Shown here: in pieces, positions 36,828 to 49,600 of the stretch
Numbering within the stretch: position 1 is the first letter of the stretch
Layout: each line of letters begins with the position of its first letter
Assembly (NCBI GenBank): GCA_905183005.1
Contig: CAJJDO010000091.1
Location: 363,597 to 427,596, forward strand
Source of the DNA: Paramecium pentaurelia
Lineage: Eukaryota; Ciliophora; Oligohymenophorea; Peniculida; Parameciidae
Direction: 5' to 3'
Length of the DNA: 64,000 nt
Translations under genes and position numbers: made by a program
The notes under the pieces: generated by a model
What the model was told of the DNA's origin: nothing
What the model saw: the letters and a program-made list of their open reading frames with translations, nothing else
Database searches by the model: none

Positions 36828-38133
36828 AAAATAATTAAGATAGTCAATATTATATTTTGCTTGCTTTGAACTTTTTCTTATAATTTTTTATAGTCAATTT
36901 AATCTCGAATTTATGACAAAAACCTTATACTTTAACATTTTATGATAATTAATTTTAAGTTTTGCAAATTTTCAAGATTAATGAGGTAATTTTAAATTAT
37001 ATGAAATTTAAGCTAGTATATTTTTACTTAATCTGATAAGTTTAGTTATGGAATTATTTGAAATAATGAAATTCAATCTTGTAAATTTAGTTTTCTTGAT
37101 TTGATGCTTTCTTAATATTCTACTTTTTGATATTAAATTTAATTGTTAATTGATTATTTTTGTAACATGATGAGAGATTTATAATCATGGATTTATCTAA
37201 ATTTTAAACAAAATATATTGTGTGTTAATATTGAGTTATTTTATTCTTTAATTTGCAATTAAAATGGTGTTTAATAAATTTAATATTTTCTTAAGAAATT
37301 TTACAAATAGATCGACTTTGATATCATTTTCCTTTGAGTAGATACTCTCATTTTATTTAAATACTATTCCTAAGATTTTAATATTTAGTTATGTTTTAGT
37401 TTAATATATGATTCTTTGTATTCTAGTTGTTAATAGAAAAATATTAATTTGCTAGCCCTAAGTTTTTCCCTTAATAATCTATTAAGTTTATGTCTTATTC
37501 ATCTTAAAATTAATTAAATTATTGGCTCATGAATATTATCTAATAATTATTTATCAAATAAATCGAATTTCTTTTGAAACCTTTTGCTAACATAGGTAAA
37601 TAATAATTAGACCATATAGATCTATTTAATTAAATGGACTGATTCTAAATTTTTTTTTGAATTTGTGATTTACGTTAATTTTCTAATGATTAACAATTAA
37701 AAGTTTTTAATAATGTATTTTTATTTATCTGTATATTCTAAAATGGTATTCTAAATATATTTCTATTTAACTCGTTTTATCTCGATGATGATAGAGTGTT
37801 TAATTATTAATGCATTATTCCATTTTTTAACAATTATTAATTCTCTCTCTGAGTTATCTAATATACCTAGTTGATTGACTCTCTTCTCATTGTATCATTT
37901 CAAAAATTATAAATAGTTTGTTTGAATTCTTTTAGAATATTGTGAATTCAATTTAATTTAAGATAAGGTTTGTAAAATAAATAATTTATGTAATGATAGA
38001 CTTAATTTTTATTTAATATATCAACGTTCTTTAAATTATTTTAATTTAGATAACATTACTTTTTTAATATTTGATTTAACTTGATTGTAGTTTTACTTTG
38101 CTTAAAGTATCAAACATGTTTTGTTAAATAAAA
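36828..38133. other. Gene-poor T/A-rich region
   Basis: Strongly T-rich on the plus strand with no supported gene on either strand. Confidence 0.45.
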
Positions 38134-38703
38134 ATGTATAATTTATATAATAATATAGAAAATAATGTTGAGAATCTACAATTTACCAATTTCATATGTT
38201 TATTCTCTAAATAAGTTAGTATTTGTATAAGAAAGATAACTATCAAATATTTATAATTTAATAATGAATCTGTAGAAGAATATCGATTATAAATAATAAA
38301 ATATGCAAAGAATGATGATAAAATTATATTAACAATCAGTCATATTGGTGATTAAAATAATTTTATGAAGCATAGCAAATTTGTGAAAGTTATGGGCATG
38401 CTCATTTTATAGAGATGCGAGAATAAAAATGAAACAGTAAAATTTTATAGAGTTAAAAAAGAAATGAGTTCAATAATCACTACATTCATGCAACAGATAG
38501 AGTATACTGTTGTTATCTTCTTTAGTATATTGGATTTTTGTCTAAACGATAACTCTGTTTTTCCTATTTTGGATCGATATTAGTTTTTGATTTAGTTAGT
38601 TTCTTCTTGCTCCAACTTATAGTAAATTCATTATCTAGTTCATGATTGTTTTAAATAAATGTTGGATGCTTTTTTAATTTTGTGCTATGACATCCCATCT
38701 TGA
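38134..38703 (+). CDS. Doubtful ORF
   Basis: 189 codons, MYNLYNNIENNVENLQF..., with a coding-like middle (EEYRLQIIKYAKNDDKIILTI). No family and no intron. Chance frames of this size are expected occasionally; kept only because the region otherwise lacks genes. Confidence 0.22.
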
Positions 38704-38818
38704 AATTTTAAAAAGTATTTAAAATTATTTGAAATAATAATTAATAAATGATATCTTATCATCTTAATGGGTGGAAATTTTTAATAATATAAAACTATCT
38801 TATTTCAGAACTTAATTG

Positions 38819-39685
38819 TCATTTTAATAAATATTATGGATATGTTAACTCAAATTAATATAATTGTTTAAATGATTTAGATTCTAAGCATTCAATTAAG
38901 AGTTAAGGAAAATGAGCAAGTAATTCAACACTTGGAATCAATGGTTCTATATCATCGATACCATAAAGTGGGATTATGGGATCTTTGCAATCAAAATGTA
39001 GTGATTCATTTAAGACTTAATTATATCCCCAATGAAATGGATTGAATGGATTTGCAAACAATCTAATCATAAATTCTTATTACTTTAGCTGGGAGAATCA
39101 AATAATCGTTGTTTGTAATTTAATTAGTAATATTATTAAATTTATTACAATTTTCACTTAATTAAGATAAGACACTATACAATCTATTCTAAATGTGAAG
39201 TCCTCTCATACTAAATTATAATAGATAATATACTCTGTTTTATTAATTGGACCATTCATATTAATAAATGGACCATAAATGTTGATACTTTTGTAAATAG
39301 GAGTAAGATTTGGCCATAAAGAAGTCTCAATCTATTTTATTAGATGCTAATAATATTATTTATTGATTTGAAATTGTAGATGTCCCATTTGACTTACTTC
39401 AATATTTGAAACCAATTTTAATTCATTCCAAGTTGGAGATGAAAAATGAACTAAGATTTCATGAGCTACATCTTTTGGAAGTAGAGTTTCTTTCCATTCT
39501 TTTTACTAAGATGATTAGAAAGTGAATTTTACATAATTGGATTTATAATACTCAGAGAATGTAGCTGGACAAGAGGTTGAATACTTTAAATTTTGAAATA
39601 TGATTTAGATTTCATGATGCCTAGCAAAGGCTTTCTAAAAAGCAATTGAAACACTTTCTTTTAATGCTTTAGTAATATTTAGCAT
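38819..39685 (-). CDS. Hypothetical protein, possibly the second half of a split gene
   Basis: Begins MLNITKALKESVSIAFQKAF just 23 bp beyond the stop of the gene at 39709. Coding texture is good: FSEYYKSNYVKFTF, LLPKDVAHEILVHFSSPTWNEL, SLWPNLTPIYKS, PINKTDMRGLHIQNR (after a 23-nt intron). Read straight on, that frame stops at 39006-39008, but another frame carries clear coding sequence further (NPFNPFHWGYNQ, CKDPIIPLYGIDDIEPL) to TGA at 38819. An intron I could not place, or an indel, lies between about 39030 and 39130. Family unknown. Confidence 0.45.
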
Positions 39686-39708
39686 TTTAATTATATATAT
39701 ATATATAT

Positions 39709-40471
39709 TCATAATCCAAGTTTTGCCAAAATTGAGGAATCTCCAATTTCTATAGCCTAATTGATTACATCTCCTAATTATTGTTTAGATTACAATAATT
39801 AATATGCATTATTTTCATATTAAAATTTAAGTTTATTGATTTCCTGTTTTCTTTATTGTAATTCAACTTGCAATAATCGAATTCTGGTTGCCAATTCAGC
39901 ATTTTCCATATCAATTTATGCCCATTTCATTTAACCTTTGACATATTATTACTCCAATTCCTTGAGACTATCGTTTCTATTAGTAATAACTGAGAGATCT
40001 ACACAACTTTAGAAGGCATCTATTGTATCATTCTATTTGATTTAAGTAAGAGATGTTTAGGCATTTTAAAGCTAATTAATTATATGAATAAAATACATCT
40101 TTAAGAGTTCTGTAGAGTTAATTGAATTAATGTAACTAATTCTATGATTTAAAGTTTAACCATTTTCTAACAGCCTGACAATTGAATTCTTAGTCATTTT
40201 ATTCCATAATTATTTGATTGGGATTGACACATTGTGTTATAACTATCTCTAATCCTCCTGATCCACTAATTTTCTTAATTCCTATAATGTAATTAGGTTT
40301 ACCTTTCTTGAGTATGTCTTTGTAATTAATGTATTCTATAGATTTTACATTTTCATCCTAAAATATATACAATTCAACATCTTCGTTTTCTAGATAGTGC
40401 TCACTCTTAATAGAATGAACCTTTTCATTCTGAACAGCTACAATCTAACAACCTTTAGACAATATTTTCAT
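39709..40471 (-). CDS. Coiled-coil protein, unknown function
   Basis: 245 residues after one 25-nt intron (gtatttt...attag). Begins MKILSKGCQIVAVQNEKVHS and has an ordered N-terminal part (YIIGIKKISGSGGLEIVITQ, AVRKWLNF). A coiled coil follows from about residue 170 (RIRLLQVELQQRKQEINKL). It ends ...ILAKLGL at TGA, directly followed by an AT dinucleotide run (39690-39708) and the ATG of the next minus-strand frame. The two may be one gene broken by change in this microsatellite. No family recognised. Confidence 0.55.
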
Positions 40472-41506
40472 TTAATATTTAAAGTATGCATTTATTTAAT
40501 TTATATCAATTCATTTACTTTTTTTATTTAGTTTCTTATCTTCTTCCTCTCATTATTATTATAATTCTAATCCTAATTGATTTCTTAATAATTAAAATTC
40601 TGCTGATTTTTTAAATAATTGAATTTGTTCACATTCTCAATTTTTAATTTTATTGCAATCCTCTATTTGTAAATTTGTGACTATTCAAGATTCCTGAATT
40701 TTATGTGAAACTCATTTTACTATGAGAATTATAAGCCATCCAAATTTTGATCTGCTATGATCTTATAAAAAGTATCCTTAACTCATTTGATGTAAATATA
40801 TAAATATAATATCTTTTAGATTTGTTTTATATCAAATAATTATTATTTATTTTTCAGAAATTTAAATGCTGGAATCAATCATTTGAATATTGATTCAATT
40901 TTATTAATTATATCTAACCTAAACTACCAATACTTTGTATCTAATTTATTCGACCAAACTTCTCTAATCCATTTTTAATAGTTTCTAGTTATAATTATAA
41001 AATGAATGATTCTTTTTACAATTTCAGCCTAAAATAATTTGAAGTTTGTTTATCATTCATGACTAAAAATTTTTAAGTAAATCTCTTATTGACTTAAATA
41101 ATGATTCTCATCATGCTTCATTAAATCTAACTATTATACCGATACACAAAAATCTATATGTTTCATATTTATTGTTTTGTTCTTTAACACTAAAATATTT
41201 AATCCAAAGTGAAAAAAGAATAATTTTGTAAGAGGAAACATCTCTATTTTCATAGTACTAGAAAACTCTAAATTAATCTATCTAATGCTATTCCTTCCCT
41301 TTGGTTTCGATATTATCATAATATAAACAATAATCAATGATATTAGATTTAGAAGAGGTAATTACATCGTAATACAATAGTTTAAATTTGTGGATTATAT
41401 CCTATTAATATTAATGAAGTAGAGTACATAAGAAAAATAAGACAAACGATTTCATCTCAAAATCAAAAAGCAATTAATTGAAAAATAAATACTAATTATT
41501 CAAGGA
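40472..41506. other. Gene-poor region
   Basis: About 1 kb, AT-rich, with no supported gene. The first part is the 5' flank of the minus-strand coiled-coil gene. Confidence 0.45.
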
Positions 41507-42724
41507 AAATTAAGAGAAATATAATAATAATGTTAAATTTGTAATATGTTACAGAAGAGGTATATACTTTTGAAAATGAAGAAGAGATTATAAAAGCCTT
41601 AAGTTTAGATTAATTTTAACCAAATAAATTAGATCCTCTTAAAAAATCAATCAGTTATAAGATAAATCATAATAAATGTATTCGATTAAGAGATTTATTA
41701 TTTTGGATTGTAATTATATAAATATATTAAATTCTTAATAGGAATCAGATTTTGTTAGAATTCATTTAGGTTAATTGTTATATTTAATATTATCCATATT
41801 AGAAAAAGTTTAATATATAGAAAATAAAGGAATTTAACATAATTATTTAGATTTAAATAGAATTTGGATGAAATTATCAGAAACTAGTTAATATCCAAGT
41901 TTAATATATTAATTCTTAGATTATTCAATACATTTCACAGGATATAATTGCTCAATAAAAGATTAAAATTTATATTAATAACAAGCATCAATTAAAATTA
42001 AAGAAATCATAAAAATTATAATTGATAAATGTTTTATTAGAATTCAATTAAAAAAGAATAATAATTAAGAAATAAGAAATTAAATATATTAATAGATATT
42101 ATAACCAATAATAGATTTATGTAATTCTAATTAATCTATTAATATAATTATTGAATACATTAAATAAAAATTAAATGATTATAATTATTAATATAATTAA
42201 AAGAATAAAATAATATAATCATTAAATATTGATGATAATGATAATGATTATATTGGATCAAAAAGATATAAATTAATTTAAAATGTTAATAATGATATTA
42301 AATAAATTATTCAATTTGGATAATAATATGGAATTATTATAATTGAATATTTATTAAATTATAGTATTCCAATAATTGCTAATAATCTAAAATCATATTC
42401 ATTAATTAATTATTAAAAAAAAGCTTTAAAATAATAAAATATTTAAAATGAAAGATATAAAGAATTAACAAAAATGATAGAATAACATATTTAAGATGTA
42501 GTAAAATATAATTTAGATGAATATTCAAATTATTATAAATTTGATATAAATGAATAAGAAATAAAATAATTGGAACAGGAAATCATTAATTCTATTCTTC
42601 AATCTCCATAAGTTAAATATTTTTATAATACATATTGGTTTTAACAAAATGAATAAAATTGTTATATATTTGCAGCAATAACCAAAATTTCAAAAAAAGA
42701 AATAGATGATAAATTAGAAACCCT
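41507..42724 (+). repeat. Direct repeat, unit 2 (1218 bp)
   Basis: Second copy of 35567-36784, same orientation, no indels. Similarity ends abruptly on both sides. Confidence 0.9.
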
Positions 42725-42767
42725 CCTATTTTATTTGCATGTTGAATTGATTGATTAATTGATGTGA
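41530..42767 (+). CDS. Local-family protein, copy 3 (unknown function)
   Basis: 401 residues with a 32-nt intron at 41710-41741, identical in sequence to that of the 35590 gene. Differences from copy 2 cluster at residues ~30-60 (QPNKLDPLKKS in place of QPGTFNPLNKS) and in the last 14 residues (LLFYLHVELIDQLM). Those last residues resemble the C-terminus of the 31035 protein (VELLIDF...), suggesting this end is ancestral. No domain recognised. Confidence 0.68.
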
Positions 42768-43419
42768 ATAACTTTGAAACTAGTAAATATATTTATTTAA
42801 TATTGTTATTTATACTATTAAGATAAAATTTGATACAATTTTTAGAGATAGAAAATTTACAGGCATTTTTTTATCATATTATTTTGAATGTTTTTAAATT
42901 TTTTTTTGTGAAATAGATATTATAGAGAGGATTGCATTTAATTTCTGTTTGTTTTATATTCACCTATTAAGTTGGCTTATAAAACCACTTATATACATTA
43001 AAGATTCTATGTTCTCAAAATTAGAACTATTTATTAAATCTCTCATATGCATTCACTTGATCAATTAACCTATTAGATCATTAAATGATAATTATCAATT
43101 TCCTGTATTATAATTTTTTAATCAGGAATTTCTACTATTTTCTAAAATTTAGAAATATTATTGGATGAACCATTACTAAATAAAAAAAATTTAATTACCT
43201 TCAAACAACTATCGCTAGTATAGTTCTTGAAAAATATTAATTAGTTTTCTTCACATTAACCTATCTATCTAAATTAAAGAATTTAGACCTAATCAATTTC
43301 TTAGATAAGTGGGTAACAGAATTAAAATAAATTAATTTAAAATCTAAGCATAATAAATTGATAAAAAAATATGATAAAAATTTCTTAAAAAATCTAATAT
43401 TATAAGGATTATTTAATTC

Positions 43420-43450
<31 letters not shown>

Positions 43451-43652
43451 TATATAGTAAGTAATTGATTTAGTTTTTTTAACATACTAACTAGACTTAT
43501 TTGTATATATTTCTTTATATTGATAAACTATTGTAAGAAATGCTTTCATTTGAACATTTAATTATAAAAAATGTGATTTTAAAATGATTTCTTTTTAATT
43601 ATTATTTAGATAATTCTAGATCTGAAATAAATAATTTATTTATAAAATTATA
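42768..43652. other. Intergenic region with (TTA)n microsatellite
   Basis: About 880 bp upstream of the giant NACHT/WD40 gene. It contains a TTA run at about 43420-43451. No gene seen. Confidence 0.5.
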
Positions 43653-46600
43653 ATGGACATCAATCCAGGTCATATGAATTTAAATCTGAGAGGAGGAGGA
43701 GGGTGCTGTGGTTTCCTTTTAAATACATGTATAAAAAAGGATACAAGGAGATTGAATAATAATAAAAATCCTATAATCGATATTATAAAGGAAGAGGCTA
43801 ATAGTTTAAAGCAATTAATAAGTAGTTAATAAAACTCTCCTTAGATGCTATAAAAAGCAAAGGAATCTATTAACAAATTATATATTGAGAATAACAATTT
43901 ATAACTAAATATTATTAGAAACAACAGCTTTTACTAATTTTCAGCCTAAAATGAGGGTGATATTTATGAAATATTATTGAACTGTCTTATCTCTTTAGAT
44001 GGCTTTATTAAAATTTCAAAAATTAAAAGCCATTAACTAATTTATCTCTGTCTTGATTTATTCTACTTCATATATTAAATTCAATTTAGAGACAAAAATT
44101 TCTTTTTGAATAATTAGTATTGTGATAAATACTCTATTGCTATTGAGAATTTAAAAATAACAGCACAACAGGATTACAAATATGAAATATCAATTATTCA
44201 TATTGCTTTTGAAAAATGTAGAAAGGATAATAAAATGACTTTTTGTGATTCTATTAAGGGGAAGTTATTTCTTTCTTTTGAATAATTTGATATAGTTAAG
44301 CATTTCGAAGAAAATAAAGATTTATTAAATTATAATTATGAGTAAACTGATATATCAACCAAAGATTTTTAACTATATAGCTTTTATTATGTCATAAAAT
44401 GGTCTATATTGAAAGATGTTTAGAATTACTATAAAAAAACTCTTGATGAACCAATTAATATTCTTTAATATACTTTTTCTTAGCATTGTTCGAATAACTA
44501 CTCTTTTATTCTTCAAAAATATTGGATTTAAATAATATTTGAATTAATTGCTTAAGCAAAATTTTAACCTATTGAAGATGATGAAAATTCTAAATTAGTT
44601 CAAAGTAAATTTTAGAAATTGTCTGAAATTTTAATTGAATAATATTTGAAATTCTATGTTAAACTTGAAATAAAGGATACTAATCGAGAAAACTTAATAA
44701 TCGATCCTAATTATTAAACAATTGTATTGATATAAAACTATAGTTAAACTTTAAGGGATATAATTGAGAAAATAACATTAATAATTTTGAAACTTAAAAA
44801 TAAATAAAATTAAGACTTATTGGCTAATTTAAAATAAGAATATTTTGAGTTTATATATATATCAAATCAAATTTATTAATCTTTTTTAGTAGAAATAGAA
44901 AAAATTTAATTAGTAGACAAAATTTAATTTAATGAGGATATTTAATTCAAAGATGGAATTTAAATAACTATTTAAAATTATATTAATGAAATTTAGGATA
45001 GTACTAAATGGCTTTTTTAGTTTATTATTAAAATAGAAGATTAAATTAAGAATCCCAATAGAGAAATGAGAATTGATTTTAAAAAACTTATTGCATTTCC
45101 ATAGAGTTTTTATTCTATAATTGAATAACTTATAACAAAGAAAGAAAATTAATATTATAAGTAGGAAAGCGAACGTTATTTATAGCAATAAAGTTTATAA
45201 ATCAATAAAGAATTAGAAAAATATGAAATTCCTATTTAATCAGCTATTTCAATACTATCTATGAGGTTTAACGATAGTATTTTAAATGATAATGATTTTA
45301 GTTAAATAGATAATGATAAAAATCTATCAGGTGAATTAACTTCACTAGATGATTTATAGAAATTATAAATGAACTGTTTAAAATGTGATTTGATATTGAA
45401 ATACAAAAGAAAACATAAAACAAATCAAAAGAATAAATTTGCTTAATGTAGTAATCAATTAGAAAAAATAAATCTTAATGATTCATAGTATTTAATGGAT
45501 ATTTTATAGGCTGAATATAAAACTTTAGAGGTTATCTTTTTAAAGAAAAATAACATAGAGAAAGTTAAAGAGTTATTTGAAGAATTCTAAGCTTTAATTC
45601 AAAAAAACTAAATATCAATTTCACATAAACAAATAGTTGATGATTAAAAAACAAGATTGAAAGAGTTTTATAGATAAGTTTCTGAAAAAGTCTAATAAAT
45701 TATCCATTCTTAAGTTATCATTTATTCATTTGATTAATTAAAGCCAGACTTGGATGAATTAAAAAATTTATATTTAGATATTCTTTAGAAATAAAGTATA
45801 GAGGATTTAAAAATTAAAGTTGAGGATACTTTAAATTCTAAAATTTTGAAGTCATTCAAAGAAAATCTTAATTCCTAATAATAAGAAATATCAACAACTA
45901 TAAAAAATTATAACAATTAAATTTCATCATTATCTAATTTAATGTAGAAAGTGAATAATCATATCTATAATTTTAAGCATATAGATAATTAAGATTAAAA
46001 AAATAAATATCTTAAGGAAGCTTCTTTAGATATTAAAAATTACATTTAAAATTAAAAATTAAATAAATTAAGGGAAAATGAATAAATGATGGAAATCCCT
46101 AATTCTAATAAATAAAAATTAGATAATTTTGTGGAAAATATAACTTTGGATTAATTAAATAAAATAGATTTAATTAATTATATTTAACCACAAAAAAAAA
46201 AGTTAAACCAAATTGGGTAGCCTGGTATTCATAATATTAATCTAAAAAAAAAAGGAATTATATCTGAAATCAATTAAATAATAAATCAAAATTATATATT
46301 AACTTCATAAGAGATAATTAATAATAACAATCTTTCCGCATTAGAATATATGTCAAATAAATTTTTGATAAATTAGGTTTTATAAAAAAATCCTGTTTCA
46401 TAGGAATTACTAAATAATAAATAACCTGATTGGATTCAAGCGGTTAAAGATTTGACTAAAAAAAATCATATAGCCACTTTGAAAGGATTACTAAAAGATA
46501 TTAAATAATTAATAGCTGATGTAAGTATATTAGATGAAGGAAATTAACAACTAATGTGCGATATTAATTAATTGACAAAAGTTGTTAAGAATACAATGTC

Positions 46601-49600
46601 ATTAGTGACTTATATAGATAGAAATGATAGATAAGGTAAGGAATTATTCGAAGAATTAAATACATTTGTTGATGTAATGTAAAATAAACGAAATTAAAAT
46701 GTTAATTAGTAACAAAATGTAGAGATATAGATGACATAATATAAAGATTGCATTTTAAAATACAAATAAGAAGAATAAAACAAACAATATCATCTTGACA
46801 ACTGTTAATTTAAAATTAATCCAATATATGTTGAATAAAGATTCAAAATTAAAAAATTTGATTAAAATAGGAAAATTTAATAAGAGTTCTTGTTTACAAA
46901 TTAACAAAGAAATTTTGATCATGAATGTTTATCGGAGTTAACAGAATTTATTCAGAATACCAATGGATGGAGTGAAGTGTTTTTACTTTTTGGTCCATAA
47001 GGATCTGGCAAAAGTCGTGAACTAAGAATTCTATAAAATAAATTATGGTAAGAATATAATCAATCTAAATGGATTCCTATTTTTGTTTCTTTTTCTTAAA
47101 ATTCAAATCTAGAGCACGTATTTCTTAAAAAATTAAATGGGATATTTAAAGATAAAAATTTATTAAGATAATTTTAATCAGCAGTCAATTCTAAAGTAGA
47201 AAAAGTTCTATTTTTAATAGATGATATTGATGAAGTGTAAATAGATAAATTAAAATAAAATTTAATTAAACTTAATTTTAAACATTTAGGTTTTACAGAA
47301 AATTTGATTGGAAAAACAGTAAAATTTATTGTATCAGCTAGATCTTAACTTAAAGATTATTACGATTATTAATTGTATTTTGCATATACTAACATTAATA
47401 CCATAATAGAAATAGAATTATTGCCATTTAATGATGAATAAAGATTGAAATATTTTTAATTGAATCATTAAATAAGAATTAAAAAGGTATTATTTAATTA
47501 TTATATTAAATATAATAAAAATAAAGACATTAATGAATTTGAAAATATATGGAAACCTCTAGAATTAGATACTTAGAAACTTATTAATGAATAAGAAAAA
47601 AATTAAGTTGATTATCCTAGGGATAGTATACCCATTTATTAAGATTTTTAATAAGCTATTATATAGAGTCATCTGATTGAAAATATTAAATTTGACTAAT
47701 ACGATAAGATAGCAAAAGATATATCAAAATTAAGAAGTTCAAGAAATTATTTAAATATCATATAGAATCATCATTTTTAACATCTTACCTAATCACCATT
47801 TCAGTTAGAAATTTTTATTTTGTTATTTTCTAAATTGCGAAAATAACATAAAGACCTTTATTTTAAAGAATAAATAAAATAATAGTATTCTAAATTATAA
47901 TAGAAATATCCCTAATCCTCAAAATAAACTCAAAATTTTAGTACTTCATCATTAAGCAATTTGATTTCTTTAAAACCAATAAATGTGGAAGAAAATTTAC
48001 AGAAGATAATAGTATAATTAGAAAAATAAAATTTTTTTAGTCAATATAAATATTTCAACATACTTAGAGGAGATAATAGAGGAATTCAAATGAATAGTAA
48101 TGTATATACCATAAAAGCTAATTCTATCATTGTAATTGAAGCATTAAGGGCTAATAATTTGACCATGTTCTAAATACTTCAAATATATGTAGCTTCATTT
48201 AACAAAAAGTATACAAAAAAACTTGAAAATGAGATAGAATCATATGAATTTGACTCTGTCTTCTCGAAGGTTGAGAAATTTTGTGAATAATTGGCTCTTC
48301 AAATGACTTTTAATAATTTAACATAAATAGAATTTGATTAATAAAATTTGAATGCTGATGATATAGATTAACAATAATTTTTGGATGAAAAGATATATAT
48401 TAATCCATTTTTAATTAATAAATAAGGTAATAAATATATTTTTAAATATAAAATGATATAAGAATATTATTTTGCCAAATTTATTTTAAAGTTTTTTACA
48501 AATGAAGTTGATATCAATGAAATAAGTTAAAGTGAATTAAATAAAGAGAATGTGAATCTTACTTTTAGTAATTTTGCAGGTGCCTTAAATATTGTGAGAG
48601 ATCACCTTAGAAAATAAGAAAAAATTAGAGAGAAATTAGTTTAAATAATAAAAATGTCAAAGAATTCATAATATATACGAATATCATCTAATTTAATCTA
48701 TTTAATGTCTTATCTCGATTTTAATCTTGAAGGAGAGGATTTATAAAATATTTAGTTATCAGATACCAACATTTCTGGAATTAGTTTTTTTAATTGCAAC
48801 TTAAGTAAATCTAAATTTACAAATGTAATTATCAATAGATGTAACTTTGATTTTGCTTAATTAAATGATGTTCAGTGGTCTAACATTTAAATTACAAAAA
48901 TTGCAAATTTAGATCATGAAGAGAATGTTGAATAAGTGATTTTTTCTCCTGATGGAAAATAATTGATTTCTCTTAGTGCTTTTTGGTTGAAAATTTGGGA
49001 TTTTAAGAGCTTTGATCTTATTGAAAAAATTGAAAATCTAGATAAAAATAACCATTTTCTTTCTTTTGCAATATCCAATAAATAATCATCTAATTATTAC
49101 ATAGCAACGTGTTCTCAAAATGAGGTTGTTTTGAGGGAATTTTCAAATTTAAACAATATTCTTTTTTAATAATTAATAGATTTTCCACCTGCAGGCCCTT
49201 TATAGTTTTCCCCTGATAGAAAGATTATGGGTTTTATTGACACCTATGGATGGTTAAGATATTGGGACAATGATTTAAGGCAACCTCTTTAACCTAAATA
49301 TATTGGAGTGGAAAAGATAATCGAAAATTCACCCCAACTTTTTTATTAAATAAATCAAATAGCATTTGATTCTACTAATAGTTATTTTCTTTTTAAAGGT
49401 CAAAATACTTTGACATTATATGAATTATTAAGTGAAAAAATAGAGTAGATAAAATAGATTACTGGTACTTAATTTATAGTCTCATCTGATGGAAAATCAT
49501 TAGCAGTAGCTATTAAAGATGAAGTCAGTTTCTATGAATGGAAAGACGATAATTTCAATGAAACTTTGAAGATATAATTTTAAAATTAAATTTTGTAGAT

